Part shown: piece by piece, positions 8,579-17,497 of the stretch
Numbering within the stretch: position 1 is the first letter of the stretch
Layout of the letters: every line of letters starts with the position of its first letter
Assembly: GCF_000153725.1 (NCBI RefSeq)
Contig: NZ_DS022276.1
Span: forward strand, 2,714,853 to 2,778,852
Reading direction: 5' to 3'
DNA from: Salipiger bermudensis HTCC2601
Lineage (GTDB): Bacteria; Pseudomonadota; Alphaproteobacteria; Rhodobacterales; Rhodobacteraceae
DNA: 64,000 bases
Translations under genes and position numbers: made by a program
The notes under the pieces: generated by a model
What the model was told of the DNA's origin: nothing
What the model saw: the letters and a program-made list of their open reading frames with translations, nothing else
The model's database searches: none

Positions 8579-9517
8579 ATGACCGACCTCTCTAAGACCA
8601 CTTCGGTTCACACCGGCGGCAAGACCGACAAGAGCAGAAGCCACTCGGTTTCGCCTTTCCGTATCATCATGGGCAAACTGGTCCGCGATCCGCTCGCGCT
8701 CACGGGGCTCGTCATCGTCTCGATCCTCGTCCTCGCCGCGGTCTTCGCTCCGGTCATAGCGCCGCAAGATCCGTATGATCTCGCGCAGCTCGACATCATG
8801 GACGGCCGGCTGGCGCCGGGCGCTGAGAGCTTCACCGGCATGACCTACCTGCTCGGCACCGATGATCAGGGCCGGGACCTCTTCAGTGCCATCCTTTACG
8901 GGTTGCGCACGAGCATCCTCGTCGGTGTCGCGAGTGCGGCCATCGCTCTCCTGATCGGCGCCGCCGTGGGCCTGCTGAGCGCCTACGCCGGAGGGCGGAC
9001 CGACGCCTTCCTGATGCGCGTGGTGGACATCCAGCTTAGCTTTCCGGCGATCCTTGTGGCGCTGATCCTGCTTGCGGTGCTGGGGCAGGGGGTCGACAAG
9101 ATCATTCTCGCGCTGGTGGTGACGCAATGGGCATACTATGCCCGCACCATTCGGGGCTCTGCCCTGGTCGAGCGCAAGCGCGCCTACGTCGACGCGGCAC
9201 GGTCGATGGCGCTGCCGGATCGCCGGATCCTGTTCCGGCACATCCTGCCGAATTGTCTCGCGCCATTGATCGTCGTGGCAACCATGCGCGTGGCCTACGC
9301 GATCATGCTCGAGGCGACCCTGAGCTTTCTCGGCATCGGCTTGCCGGTCACTGAGCCGTCGCTCGGACTTCTTGTGTCGAACGGGTTCGAATACATGCTC
9401 TCGGGCGACTACTGGATCAGCTTCTTCCCGGGTGTGGCGCTGCTGATCCTCATCGTGGCGATCAACCTCATCGGTGACTCGCTGCGCGACATTCTCAATC
9501 CGCGCCGGGAGGGCTGA
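8579..9517 (+). CDS. ABC importer permease, DppC/OppC type
   Basis: A 312-residue inner-membrane permease. The N-terminal cytoplasmic tail is followed by the first helix and the DppC-type block LLGTDDQGRDLFSAILYGLR. The coupling loop (YVDAARSMALPDRRILFRHI) is near residue 205, and the ending GDSLRDILNPR is typical of the family. It starts one base after the DppB-like gene and ends two bases before the ATPase gene. It forms the heterodimeric channel with the preceding permease. Confidence 0.94.
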   Translation: MTDLSKTTSVHTGGKTDKSRSHSVSPFRIIMGKLVRDPLALTGLVIVSILVLAAVFAPVIAPQDPYDLAQLDIMDGRLAPGAESFTGMTYLLGTDDQGRDLFSAILYGLRTSILVGVASAAIALLIGAAVGLLSAYAGGRTDAFLMRVVDIQLSFPAILVALILLAVLGQGVDKIILALVVTQWAYYARTIRGSALVERKRAYVDAARSMALPDRRILFRHILPNCLAPLIVVATMRVAYAIMLEATLSFLGIGLPVTEPSLGLLVSNGFEYMLSGDYWISFFPGVALLILIVAINLIGDSLRDILNPRREG

Positions 9518-9519
9518 TC

Positions 9520-11343
9520 ATGAATAACCCCATTCTTTCGGTTCAGGACCTTACCACCTCGTTCCGTGTGGACGCCCAATGGCGGGACGTGGTGCGGGGC
9601 GTGAACTTCGACATCGGTGAGCGCGAGACGGTGGCCGTCGTGGGTGAATCCGGCTCCGGCAAGAGCGTCACCGCCATGTCGATCATGCGACTGCTCTCGC
9701 CGGGGAATTCCCGCAGTGCCGGACGTATCGAGTTCGAGGGGAAGAACCTTCTCGACATGCCGCTCGATGCGATGCAGTCGATCCGCGGCAACCGCATCGG
9801 CATGATCTTTCAGGAGCCGATGACGTCGCTTAATCCGGTGCTCAAGATTGGCGAGCAGATCACCGAAGTGCTGCGCCAGCACCGCGGCATGGACGGCGCG
9901 CAGGCAGAGGCCGAGGCGGTGCGCTTGCTCGACAGGGTTCGGATACCGTCCGCGAAACAGCGTCTGAACGAATACCCGATGAACTTCTCGGGCGGCATGC
10001 GGCAGCGGGTCGTGATTGCGATCGCGCTGGCCTGCTCGCCGAAGCTGCTGATCGCCGACGAGCCGACGACCGCGCTCGACGTGACAATCCAGGCCCAGAT
10101 CCTCGAATTGATCAAGACGCTGCAGGAAGAGGAGGGCATGTCAGTGCTCTTCATCACGCACGACATGGGGGTCGTTGCCGAGATCTCGGACCGCACCGTG
10201 GTGATGTTCCGCGGCGACGTGGTCGAGACTGCGTCCACCGCCGAGATATTCCGCGAGGCGCGTCACCCCTATTCGCGCGCTCTGCTCTCTGCGGTTCCGC
10301 AACTCGGCGCGATGACTGGAACCGACAGGCCGCTGCGGTTCCCACGCGTCGACATGTCTTCCGGAGAGATCCAGTCGCCGCCTGCAACGGCGGACACCGT
10401 GCGCGCCGACGCGCCGCCTGTGCTCAAGGTCGACAACCTCGTGACGCGGTTTCCCGTTCGCAAGGGGATCCTGCGCAGGGTCGTTGGCCGCATCCATGCG
10501 GTGGAGGACCTGTCATTCGAATTGCGGCAAGGCGAGACCTTGTCGCTCGTCGGCGAGTCCGGCTGCGGCAAGTCGACCACGGGGCGCTCTCTCATCCGGC
10601 TCGAGGAACCTGCGGGCGGCGCGATTTCGGTCGCCGGTCAGGATGTGCGTGGCGCTGGTCATTCGGATCTCACGAAAATCCGGCGGGATGTGCAGATGAT
10701 CTTTCAGGATCCGTTCGAAAGCCTCAATCCGCGGATTCGCATCGGCGACGCGATCGCCGAGCCGATGGTCACTCACGGACTGGCCACCCGCCGCGATGCC
10801 GAGGCCAAGGTCACCGATCTGCTCGAGCGTGTCGGGTTGTCGGGCGACATGATCTCGCGTTTTCCGCACGAGTTCTCGGGCGGTCAACGTCAGAGGATCT
10901 GTATCGCGCGCGCTCTGTCCCTGGAGCCGAAGCTGATCATCGCCGATGAATCCGTGTCGGCTCTGGATGTCTCTGTGAAGGCGCAGGTGATCAACCTCAT
11001 GCTGGACCTTCAGGAGCAATATGGCCTGGGGTATCTCTTCATCAGTCACGACATGGCGGTCGTTGAGCGCATTAGCCACCGTGTCGCGGTGATGTATCTT
11101 GGAGAGATTGTCGAGATCGGTCCGCGTGCGTCGGTTTTCGAAAATCCTCAGCACCCCTACACGCGCAAGCTCATCGCGGCGGTGCCCATTGCCGATCCAT
11201 CCCGCCGTCAGCGGCGTCTGGCGACTGCTGACGAAATTGGAAGCCCCTATCGAACAGCCGATTTCGTGCCGCCGAAACGCCATTACCGCGAGGTGGGCGA
11301 TGGCCATTTCGTGATGGTTGATGCTGGCGAGGTGGCTGCATGA
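9520..11343 (+). CDS. ABC importer ATPase with two fused nucleotide-binding domains
   Basis: A 607-residue fusion of DppD-like and DppF-like ATPases, as in GsiA-type proteins. Domain 1 (about 1-280) has Walker A GESGSGKS, signature FSGGMRQR and Walker B LLIADEPT. Domain 2 (about 300-600) has GESGCGKS, FSGGQRQR and LIIADESVSALD, with Ser in place of Pro after the catalytic Glu, which is tolerated. Each half ends in the short peptide-class extension (HPYSRALLSAVPQ, HPYTRKLIAAVPI). One protein therefore supplies both ATP sites of the importer. Its stop overlaps the ribokinase start. Confidence 0.95.
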   Translation: MNNPILSVQDLTTSFRVDAQWRDVVRGVNFDIGERETVAVVGESGSGKSVTAMSIMRLLSPGNSRSAGRIEFEGKNLLDMPLDAMQSIRGNRIGMIFQEPMTSLNPVLKIGEQITEVLRQHRGMDGAQAEAEAVRLLDRVRIPSAKQRLNEYPMNFSGGMRQRVVIAIALACSPKLLIADEPTTALDVTIQAQILELIKTLQEEEGMSVLFITHDMGVVAEISDRTVVMFRGDVVETASTAEIFREARHPYSRALLSAVPQLGAMTGTDRPLRFPRVDMSSGEIQSPPATADTVRADAPPVLKVDNLVTRFPVRKGILRRVVGRIHAVEDLSFELRQGETLSLVGESGCGKSTTGRSLIRLEEPAGGAISVAGQDVRGAGHSDLTKIRRDVQMIFQDPFESLNPRIRIGDAIAEPMVTHGLATRRDAEAKVTDLLERVGLSGDMISRFPHEFSGGQRQRICIARALSLEPKLIIADESVSALDVSVKAQVINLMLDLQEQYGLGYLFISHDMAVVERISHRVAVMYLGEIVEIGPRASVFENPQHPYTRKLIAAVPIADPSRRQRRLATADEIGSPYRTADFVPPKRHYREVGDGHFVMVDAGEVAA

Positions 11344-12230
11344 TTGTCACCTTCGGCTCGATCAACGCTGACCTGATCTTCGATGTCGAGACCCTGCCGA
11401 CCGCAGGGCAGACCTTGATGGCAAAGAGCCTCCACACCGAGCCAGGTGGGAAGGGGGCCAACCAGGCGCTTGCCGCAGCACTGGGTGGCGCGGAAGTCCA
11501 CATGGTGGGTGCCGTCGGCAAGGATGGCCTTGCCGACATCGCGCTGCAAGGACTGCGGCGGGCGGTGGATGTCAGCCTCGTGGCGCGTCTCGATGCACCG
11601 ACGGGCTGTGCCTCCATCCATCGTGACCTGGACGGGGGGAACGAGATCGTCGTGGCGGGCGGAGCGAACCTCGCCGTTTCGTCGGACCTCGTGGACGACG
11701 CGCTGCTTGATCGGGCGAGCGTTGTCCTGTTGCAGATGGAGAATGACCCGCGAGAGACCGCGCGACTGATCCGTCGATGCCATGAAAGACAGACCCTCAG
11801 CATTTTGAACCTTGCGCCTGCCTATCGGCTCGATGCCGAAGTGCTCTCGCTTTGCGGACTTGTGGTCGTCAACGAGGACGAGGCAGAGGCGATGGCCGGC
11901 TGGCTTGGCTGCGGCAAGACTGCCGCGGCCCTCGCGGAGGCCACCGGAACCGGCGTGTTGCGCACGCTCGGGAGCGATGGGGCAGAGCTAGCCTGGCGCG
12001 GCGAGCATGTCTCGGTTCCCGCAGTCCCCTGCAAGGTGCAGGATACCACGGCTGCCGGAGATTGCTTCGTCGGCACCTTCGCGGCCGCTCTCGATCGCGG
12101 CCTGCCTCTCGCGGATGCCATGCATCGCGCAGCGGTGGCGGCGTCCCTCACCTGCGCTCGCAAAGGAAGCCAGGAAAGCATGCCGACCGCAGCGGACGTC
12201 GATGCACATGCGAGCCTCGTCTCTGGGTGA
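11340..12230 (+). CDS. rbsK: Ribokinase (PfkB family)
   Basis: A 296-residue PfkB-family sugar kinase. The N-terminal GSINADLIF, the GGKGANQALAAA block and the C-terminal DTTAAGDCFVGTFAAAL (catalytic Asp in the AAGD motif, Gly to Ala at its first position) identify it. Ribokinases turn ribose into ribose-5-phosphate. Here it closes the operon, overlapping the ATPase stop by four bases, so it should capture the ribose freed by the two nucleoside hydrolases and feed the pentose phosphate pathway. Specificity for ribose is inferred from context; a related sugar is possible. Confidence 0.88.
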   Translation: MIVTFGSINADLIFDVETLPTAGQTLMAKSLHTEPGGKGANQALAAALGGAEVHMVGAVGKDGLADIALQGLRRAVDVSLVARLDAPTGCASIHRDLDGGNEIVVAGGANLAVSSDLVDDALLDRASVVLLQMENDPRETARLIRRCHERQTLSILNLAPAYRLDAEVLSLCGLVVVNEDEAEAMAGWLGCGKTAAALAEATGTGVLRTLGSDGAELAWRGEHVSVPAVPCKVQDTTAAGDCFVGTFAAALDRGLPLADAMHRAAVAASLTCARKGSQESMPTAADVDAHASLVSG

Positions 12231-12255
12231 GCGCGGCGCGGTTCTTGCGCCGCGC
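12231..12255. terminator. Strong hairpin between ribokinase and integrase genes
   Basis: GCGCGGCGC (12231-12239) pairs perfectly with GCGCCGCGC (12247-12255) around a seven-base loop, directly after the ribokinase stop. No run of T follows, so it is a terminator-like hairpin rather than a classical intrinsic terminator. It separates two convergent genes. Confidence 0.55.
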
Positions 12256-12314
12256 CGGCTTGAACCTGACCTCGAACGAGCTTCTGGTGCGGTCTGGACT
12301 TGGCGATCTTGGGA

Positions 12315-13355
12315 TCATGCGGCGAGGAGATCACTCTCGAGCTTCGCGAACATCGAGACATCCTCCTCAGCGTTCTCGAAGAGGTGCCCGTAGACGTCCA
12401 TCGTCATCGTGATCGACGCGTGGCCGAGTAGCGTCTGGATCTTCTTCGGGTTCCAGCCCTGCTCGATGAAGAGCGACGCAGCGGCGTGTCGCAGCGCATG
12501 GAGGCCGAACTTCGGCTCACCGGCTGCGTCGACGATGCCGTTCGCGACGAGCATCGGCTTGAAGACGCGATTGTAGATGTTCGAATAGTTCTGGATCTTG
12601 CCCGCGCCATTCGGGAATACAAGGTTCTGCACTGTCACGGGCACCGTTCTTTGCCATTGCGCTAGTGTGTCGCGCACGAGCGGCGTCATAGGGATGTCAC
12701 GGTGGCCGGCGCGGCTCTTGGGCTTGCCGAGCACGCAGTGCTCGTCGGCGCGCTGGCGAACATGCACAAGGCCGCGGTCGAGATCGACATTGTCCCAGGT
12801 CAGTCCGCGCAATTCCGAGATCCGCATGCCGGTGAAGATCGCGGCGATGAACATGGCGCGGTGCGAAGCCGGCGCGTTCTCGACGATCAACCTGATCTCG
12901 TCTTTCGTCGGGATGACGCGCTCGTCGCTTTCGGAGCGGCGCCGGCGGCGCATCTTCACGTCGGTGGCGACGTCGTGCTCGATCCACTCCCGCTCGACGG
13001 CTTCGGACAGCACGGCGCGGAGGCTGACCATGACCTTGCGCACGAGTGCTTGCGAGATGCCGTCATCGAGCAGCTCGTGCATGAAGTCCCGCACCTGACC
13101 CCGGGAAAGATCGCCGAGCAGAAGATCACCGATCTTCGGTTCAATATGAACGCGCGCGTGGCTGCGGTAAGCCTTCAGCGTCGACCGCTCGAGCTGATTG
13201 CGTTCGCAGGTCTTGAGCCAGCTCTCGCAGGCGTCGGTTACGGTTTTCGTCATCGTCTGGGGCATCTTGGCCTCTTCTTCGTTGCTGATGACTACATTAT
13301 ACCCTGCGTGGGCGCGTCCGTCGGGCGTAAACGCCACAACCTGAATTTTTTCCAT
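12315..13355 (-). CDS. Tyrosine recombinase, phage/island integrase
   Basis: A 346-residue site-specific recombinase. A SAM-like core-binding domain covers about residues 36-135 and the catalytic domain about 148-340. Catalytic residues are Arg178 (GMRISELRGL), probably Lys213, His286 and Arg289 (LHALRH), His312 (LLGHAS) and Tyr322 (MDVYGHLF). A second possible start at 13265 has a better ribosome-binding site (GAGG five bases upstream) and would give a 316-residue protein. It lies head to head with the recombinase-like gene at 13515. It is intact and the obvious candidate for mobilising the island or the smaller module. Confidence 0.93.
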   Translation of the reverse strand: MEKIQVVAFTPDGRAHAGYNVVISNEEEAKMPQTMTKTVTDACESWLKTCERNQLERSTLKAYRSHARVHIEPKIGDLLLGDLSRGQVRDFMHELLDDGISQALVRKVMVSLRAVLSEAVEREWIEHDVATDVKMRRRRRSESDERVIPTKDEIRLIVENAPASHRAMFIAAIFTGMRISELRGLTWDNVDLDRGLVHVRQRADEHCVLGKPKSRAGHRDIPMTPLVRDTLAQWQRTVPVTVQNLVFPNGAGKIQNYSNIYNRVFKPMLVANGIVDAAGEPKFGLHALRHAAASLFIEQGWNPKKIQTLLGHASITMTMDVYGHLFENAEEDVSMFAKLESDLLAA

Positions 13356-13412
13356 ATCGATTAGGGCGTTGGCGCTGTTGCCTCGCCGCTCTCGGCGCGA
13401 CTGAGAGCATGC

Positions 13413-13465
13413 GATCTAGAACAGTTGTTGAACGTAACTTATACAGGAATTTGCCATTCTAGATC
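13413..13465. promoter_or_regulatory. Paired inverted repeat between divergent integrase and recombinase-like genes
   Basis: GATCTAGAA (13413-13421) and TTCTAGATC (13457-13465) are perfect inverted repeats 35 bp apart, and each contains the palindrome TCTAGA. They sit in the gap between the start of the integrase and the start at 13515. This could be an operator bound by the module's regulator or a recombination site; the sequence does not decide. Confidence 0.45.
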
Positions 13466-13514
13466 TTATACGGAGGCAAGGCTGGCGCATCGCGTCAACG
13501 TAGTCGAAACGTCA

Positions 13515-14219
13515 ATGCAAAAACCTTTCACCGGATACCTGCTAGCAACACACGGACGGCGTGGCCTGCACCGCGATCATCCGGCCGTTCGCCAACAGAT
13601 CGCCAACTTGGAGGCATTTGCCAAGCAATGGAGCCGGCATATAGAGATCGAGACCCACAGAACGGTCTTTATCGCTGACTACGCGCGTTCGGTGCGTGGG
13701 CTGAATTCGTTGCCGCGACTTCGTGACTATCTCCAACAAGGCGGACCGATTATCATCGATGATGCCAGCCGGCTATTCCGGGCTTGTCCTGATGCCGCCA
13801 CTCAGCGCGCATTGTGGGAGGAGTTGTCTCCATATCACTCGGCCATACTCCACCTGCGTTTGATGAAGCCTTTGTCAGAAGTCACAGGCGCGAAAAGGGA
13901 ACTCTTGGTGCGGGGAGCGCTACGAGCAGATTACTCTCTCGCTCCGCGGCGGCGGTCACAACTTGACCTTGAAGACCGTCGCGACCAAACGGCTTTGGCG
14001 ACCACAGCGTCATCGAAAGCGAGGCGGCGAGCTTCGCACAAGGCTGGCGAGCAATTGTCGCGCGTGAAGGCATCGATTGAAAGCGATGACGAGACCGCGA
14101 CGCTCGCGAAAATCGCGGCGCGTGCAAACGATGAGGGCCTACGGACCTCACGCGGGACGCTATGGCGAACTGATAGCGTGTCTCGCGCACTGAAGAGATA
14201 CGACGGGGGCGAGGAGTAG
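13515..14219 (+). CDS. Recombinase-like protein of the mobile module, function uncertain
   Basis: A 234-residue basic protein. The middle part has the order of a resolvase-like fold (GGPIIIDDASRLFRACPDAA, about residues 75-95) and the end resembles the close of the serine-recombinase DNA-binding region (AARANDEGLRTSRGTLW, then SVSRALKR). A clear catalytic serine block at the N terminus is not visible, so it may be a degenerate or divergent recombinase or an accessory DNA-binding protein. I prefer the ATG at 13515; the frame is open from 13425. It lies opposite the integrase. Confidence 0.5.
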   Translation: MQKPFTGYLLATHGRRGLHRDHPAVRQQIANLEAFAKQWSRHIEIETHRTVFIADYARSVRGLNSLPRLRDYLQQGGPIIIDDASRLFRACPDAATQRALWEELSPYHSAILHLRLMKPLSEVTGAKRELLVRGALRADYSLAPRRRSQLDLEDRRDQTALATTASSKARRRASHKAGEQLSRVKASIESDDETATLAKIAARANDEGLRTSRGTLWRTDSVSRALKRYDGGEE

Positions 14220-14457
14220 CGCTAGGGCCATCATAAGCGCGCCAGGTGCGTGCCGCGCGACTATCTAGAGCAAAGGGGGCAGACGAGGCGGAACGCACAC
14301 CTACGCGCGGTTCTGCGAGTTACAGCGCCCGGCATCGAAAACGCGGGAGCATTGGCTCTTGTGGATCGAGGTAGCATGCCTTGCCCGCCTCTCAGCCTAG
14401 ACGCGTCGCTTGAAGCATGCGAGCAAGATGGTCTAAGAGCGAGAGGGGCGAGCGCAG

Positions 14458-14727
14458 ATGGAAGAAGACGAGCCGAATGTCGTGATGTCGGGAAAGTGCC
14501 AGACCGTCACATTGAGCGGTTATCCCTTCTCCGTCGAGATCTACCGCCTGGAGACGGAGAGCTTGTGGACGCTCGAGGTCGTCGACTGCGACGGGACAAG
14601 CCACGTCTGGGACGACCAGTTCCGCTCCGACAAGGACGCACGCACCGCGGCGCTCGAGGCCATTCGGAGCGAAGGACCGATCGCGTTCATGCGCGGCAGC
14701 AATGTCATCCCATTCTCGCAGGACTGA
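14458..14727 (+). CDS. Small acidic hypothetical protein
   Basis: An 89-residue acidic protein without a signal peptide or membrane segment, preceded by GAGGGG at a fair distance. Its pattern (SGYPFSVEIYRLETESLWTL, VVDCDGTSHVWDDQF, ALEAIRSEGPIAFM) suggests a small alpha/beta fold. I do not recognise the family. It lies between the recombinase-like and replication-like genes of the mobile module and reads as a real gene by composition. Confidence 0.6.
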   Translation: MEEDEPNVVMSGKCQTVTLSGYPFSVEIYRLETESLWTLEVVDCDGTSHVWDDQFRSDKDARTAALEAIRSEGPIAFMRGSNVIPFSQD

Positions 14728-15114
14728 TCGGGGCAGGGGGCGCAGGTCTGGGGCGGCTGCTCGAGTTACAAGGATTGGGATGTTGGGCGGCGGCCGACGC
14801 ATTGCTTGCGCCACGGCCGCGGCGACGCCTTGTATGCGCTGCGCGGCGCCCACGAGACCGACGCGCTTGCAACTTTTTGTCTCGGATCCTCAGCGCCCGA
14901 CGCGGCGCGGCCGTCAACTGGGATCTCAATCTCGACCTTGCAGGCATGGCGCGGACGGGTTTGGCGCATGCCGTGACCAAGCGCCGCTGTCAGTCAGTCC
15001 TTATTGACTGGTTATTTCCCCTCCCGTGCTCCCGTCTCCATCACTCTTCAGCATCCTTACCCAGGCTCGTCTTCTACCTGAGGCAAGGACCCGAATACGG
15101 GCCGGGCCGCTGCC
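14728..15114. other. 387-bp gap with no recognised gene
   Basis: A weak hairpin (CAGTCA paired with TGACTG near 14990-15008) is followed by a T- and C-rich run and could end transcription from the left. The open frames crossing the gap are arginine-rich shadows and I see no family match. Confidence 0.5.
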
Positions 15115-16389
15115 TCAGTGAGGCTTCTCTTGGAGGGTCACCTCGTTCAGAGCGAGGACGACCTTCTTGTTCAACGACGACCACATGCAGCTGTATCCTC
15201 TGCGGCCCAGCCTTCGAGGACCACCTTCTCGACGGGCGCTTGCGCCCGTGATCTTCGCATGGTCCCAATGCCCCCGCTGATAGAGATCCAGCCCCAGCGA
15301 GCCGCTCCGCTTCATCACCTCCACCTCCTCTTCCTTCGGCGCGCCCGTCGCGGCTCTTTCCATCGTCGGCAGCTGGAAGCCGAAGAATGCCTTGCGTAGC
15401 TTCTTGAACTCGAACGTTCGAAGATCCTCCACCCGCTCAATCTTCAGCCCGCCGAGGATGTTCAGCTCCTCGGAGTTTTTCATCTGGATCTCAATCCGCG
15501 AGCGTCGCTGGCTGGGTTCGAGATCGATCGCGGTCTCCCCCTTCCTCTGATCTTGCACCTTGTCCTGCAGCCGGATCATCAGCGTGCGGCTTTTGCCACC
15601 GATATACATCGTGGCGCTCAGCGGCACCGCCGAGTGCTGCTTCACATCTCGTGCCCACCAGCGGATCTCATCCATCTTCTTGCTGAGGTCTGGCGGCGTC
15701 CCCGGCTTCGGACGGATCAGCTTCTGCGTCTTCTTCTCCGCTTTCGTCATCCCTGGCTTCTGCAGCGTCTCCACGAACCGCGGCCAGTCGTCCTTCTCGC
15801 CGAAATCTTCGTGCTTGAGCCACTCACCATCGAGAATGACATGTTTGCGTAGCACGTCTGACATGACGGCACGCCGCGCCCAGAGATCCCTCGGCGTGTC
15901 GTCATCTCTCTTCTTCGGGTAGACGTCGACGAAGACCTCGAGCCCCACCACGCGGTGCTTCGGCATGAAGGTGCGCGGGGCCTGTAGCTTAGACCAGAGT
16001 GCAAGCAACATCTTGTGGATGCGCTCCTGTGTCGGGTCGTTCATCCTGATGATGAAGTCGGTGCCGGAGTAGTTCTCTTCCCACTTCGGCCCGAAGACGA
16101 ACACTCCGCCTTTGCCAGCGCACTGCACCGCCGGCTTGATGATCGTGCGTAGCTCGCGCCAACTCGTCCAGCTTACGAGTGAGACCTGCACCGCGATCCA
16201 GTCGATCCCGGCTTCAAAGCTATAGTCATTCAAATCGATCACCGGCTCCGCGATGAGCCTGCCACGCGTCACGGGCTGACCGGCCGGCGCGTCCTTGAGA
16301 GTGTAGCGCAGAGACAAGTCTCTGAAGCCTGCTTCATCGTCGACGCGCTTTTGGTTGATTTCGATCGGGATCTTGAAGCTGTGCGGCAT
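15115..16389 (-). CDS. Possible replication initiator (Rep_trans-like) of an integrated element
   Basis: A 424-residue protein of no firmly recognised family. The block TMYIGGKSRTLMIRLQDK, followed after a charged gap by RSRIEIQMKN (about residues 260-310), follows the pattern of rolling-circle Rep_trans initiators, in which a Y-x-G-x-K/R-S strand leads to an xRxxDK strand and then an R-x-E strand carrying the acidic catalytic residues. An earlier part (FEAGIDWIAVQVSLVSW) fits the first strand of such folds. The frame is open to a GTG at 16458; I prefer the ATG at 16389. It follows an HTH gene on the same strand, as in plasmid control-replication pairs. The assignment is a remote pattern match. 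Confidence 0.45.
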   Translation of the reverse strand: MPHSFKIPIEINQKRVDDEAGFRDLSLRYTLKDAPAGQPVTRGRLIAEPVIDLNDYSFEAGIDWIAVQVSLVSWTSWRELRTIIKPAVQCAGKGGVFVFGPKWEENYSGTDFIIRMNDPTQERIHKMLLALWSKLQAPRTFMPKHRVVGLEVFVDVYPKKRDDDTPRDLWARRAVMSDVLRKHVILDGEWLKHEDFGEKDDWPRFVETLQKPGMTKAEKKTQKLIRPKPGTPPDLSKKMDEIRWWARDVKQHSAVPLSATMYIGGKSRTLMIRLQDKVQDQRKGETAIDLEPSQRRSRIEIQMKNSEELNILGGLKIERVEDLRTFEFKKLRKAFFGFQLPTMERAATGAPKEEEVEVMKRSGSLGLDLYQRGHWDHAKITGASARREGGPRRLGRRGYSCMWSSLNKKVVLALNEVTLQEKPH

Positions 16390-16639
16390 GGCGTCCAGTG
16401 CGTTGTGGAGCCGGTCATCTATGATCCGATCCCGGTCCGCACAAGTATGCGGAAACACGACAAAATCAGCTTATTTGGTCCGGTCCTCAAATCGGCCGCT
16501 GAAGCGCGTCTGACCCAGAGGGCGCTTAGGGTAGCTCCCGGGGCGAGGTGCCTAATTGGCAGCGATTTTGAAGGCTCTCAGAGCATTCTGAGTGCCGAAG
16601 GGCGCCAACGCGGAGCCGGCGCGCCCGATTTTCGACAGG

Positions 16640-17047
16640 TCAGACCATCTTCTCGACGTCGCCATCCCATACGTCGAGCAAGAGCCCAAGCATGTCGCCG
16701 TAGTTGCGGCGCTCGGTCTGGCAGACCGCCTTGAAGCGCTCGACGACCGCGCTGGGCGCGCGGATGTTGAGCTGAACTTCGTGCACCGGGACCGCGGTCG
16801 GCGCGAGCACGTTCCAAGTCTGCGGCATATACTCGGACATCGCGATACGGGTTAGCGCCAACGGGTCAATGCCCGTGGCGGCGGCGAAGGCAGGGATACG
16901 CTCGATTGGCATGCGCATCTCGCCGGATTTCAGCATGGAGATCACGTTGCCGCGCTCGAGGCCCATCTCGGTGGCGATCTCCCGCAGCGTCTTCCCGCTT
17001 GCCTCGACGGCGTCGGCGATCATGCGGGCGGTGGGACTGGTGGTCAT
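16640..17047 (-). CDS. XRE-type helix-turn-helix protein of the mobile module
   Basis: A 135-residue protein. A helix-turn-helix lies at about residues 8-60 (GKTLREIATEMGLERGNVIS, then MLKSGEMRMPIERIP). The C-terminal part (VQLNIRAPSAVVERFKAVCQ) looks like a ribbon-helix-helix segment, giving two DNA-binding motifs in one small protein. The ATG at 17047 has AGAGG six bases upstream and is preferred over 17062. It lies upstream of the Rep-like gene on the same strand with a 250-bp gap, so it probably controls copy number, excision or its own promoter. Confidence 0.75.
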   Translation of the reverse strand: MTTSPTARMIADAVEASGKTLREIATEMGLERGNVISMLKSGEMRMPIERIPAFAAATGIDPLALTRIAMSEYMPQTWNVLAPTAVPVHEVQLNIRAPSAVVERFKAVCQTERRNYGDMLGLLLDVWDGDVEKMV

Positions 17048-17497
17048 GTCGAACCTCTTCATCTCGTTGACTTCGACGTGATGATAGAAGGCGCGGGGCG
17101 GGTCCTCGTCGGGGCGTGGTTGCAGGAAGTCCTAGGTGCGGTGGGGGTCTCCTTGAGGGGCATGCCGGGGCTCGGCTCACGGCCTGGTCGGATCCTTGGA
17201 CTTTATAATGAAATGCGCCGGTTGAAGGTGGAGCAAGGCAGGTGGATATGCGGTGCGTCTTCCCTAAGTCTGCAACCAAGGCGCTTTTGCGGGCGGATTT
17301 TTCGTTGTGCCGCGCAGGTTGAGCCCGGAAAACGTTTGGAACTGGAACAAGGCAGGCAGCGCCTATCACGGGGCAGCGCAGACGTGCATCGTCAGACGCT
17401 TCTCCCAGTAGAAAGTCACCTGCGAGAACATATTCACAAAGAATTGCCTCATGGTTCTAAGTGCGTAGTATGAGCGGAAGAGTTGCGGAGGTCGTTC
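17048..17497. other. 450-bp regulatory gap before the secretion operon
   Basis: This divergent gap should hold the promoter of the type I secretion operon (starting at 17498) and of the HTH gene. A TATAAT hexamer is at 17204-17209, but no good -35 stands 16-18 bases before it. A frame at 17078-17473 is rich in arginine and glycine and is unlikely to be a gene. Confidence 0.5.

Noticed and set aside
14250-15251. 333-codon plus-strand frame across the mobile module
   Set aside because: It overlaps the better-supported 14458-14727 gene and the end of the Rep-like gene, and is strongly Arg-rich.
17204-17209. TATAAT as the -10 of the secretion operon
   Set aside because: No acceptable -35 stands 16-18 bases upstream, and the hexamer is almost 300 bp from the first gene. 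Not strong enough to call.
17078-17473. 131-codon frame before the secretion operon
   Set aside because: Composition is that of non-coding GC-rich DNA, with no ribosome-binding site and no motif.
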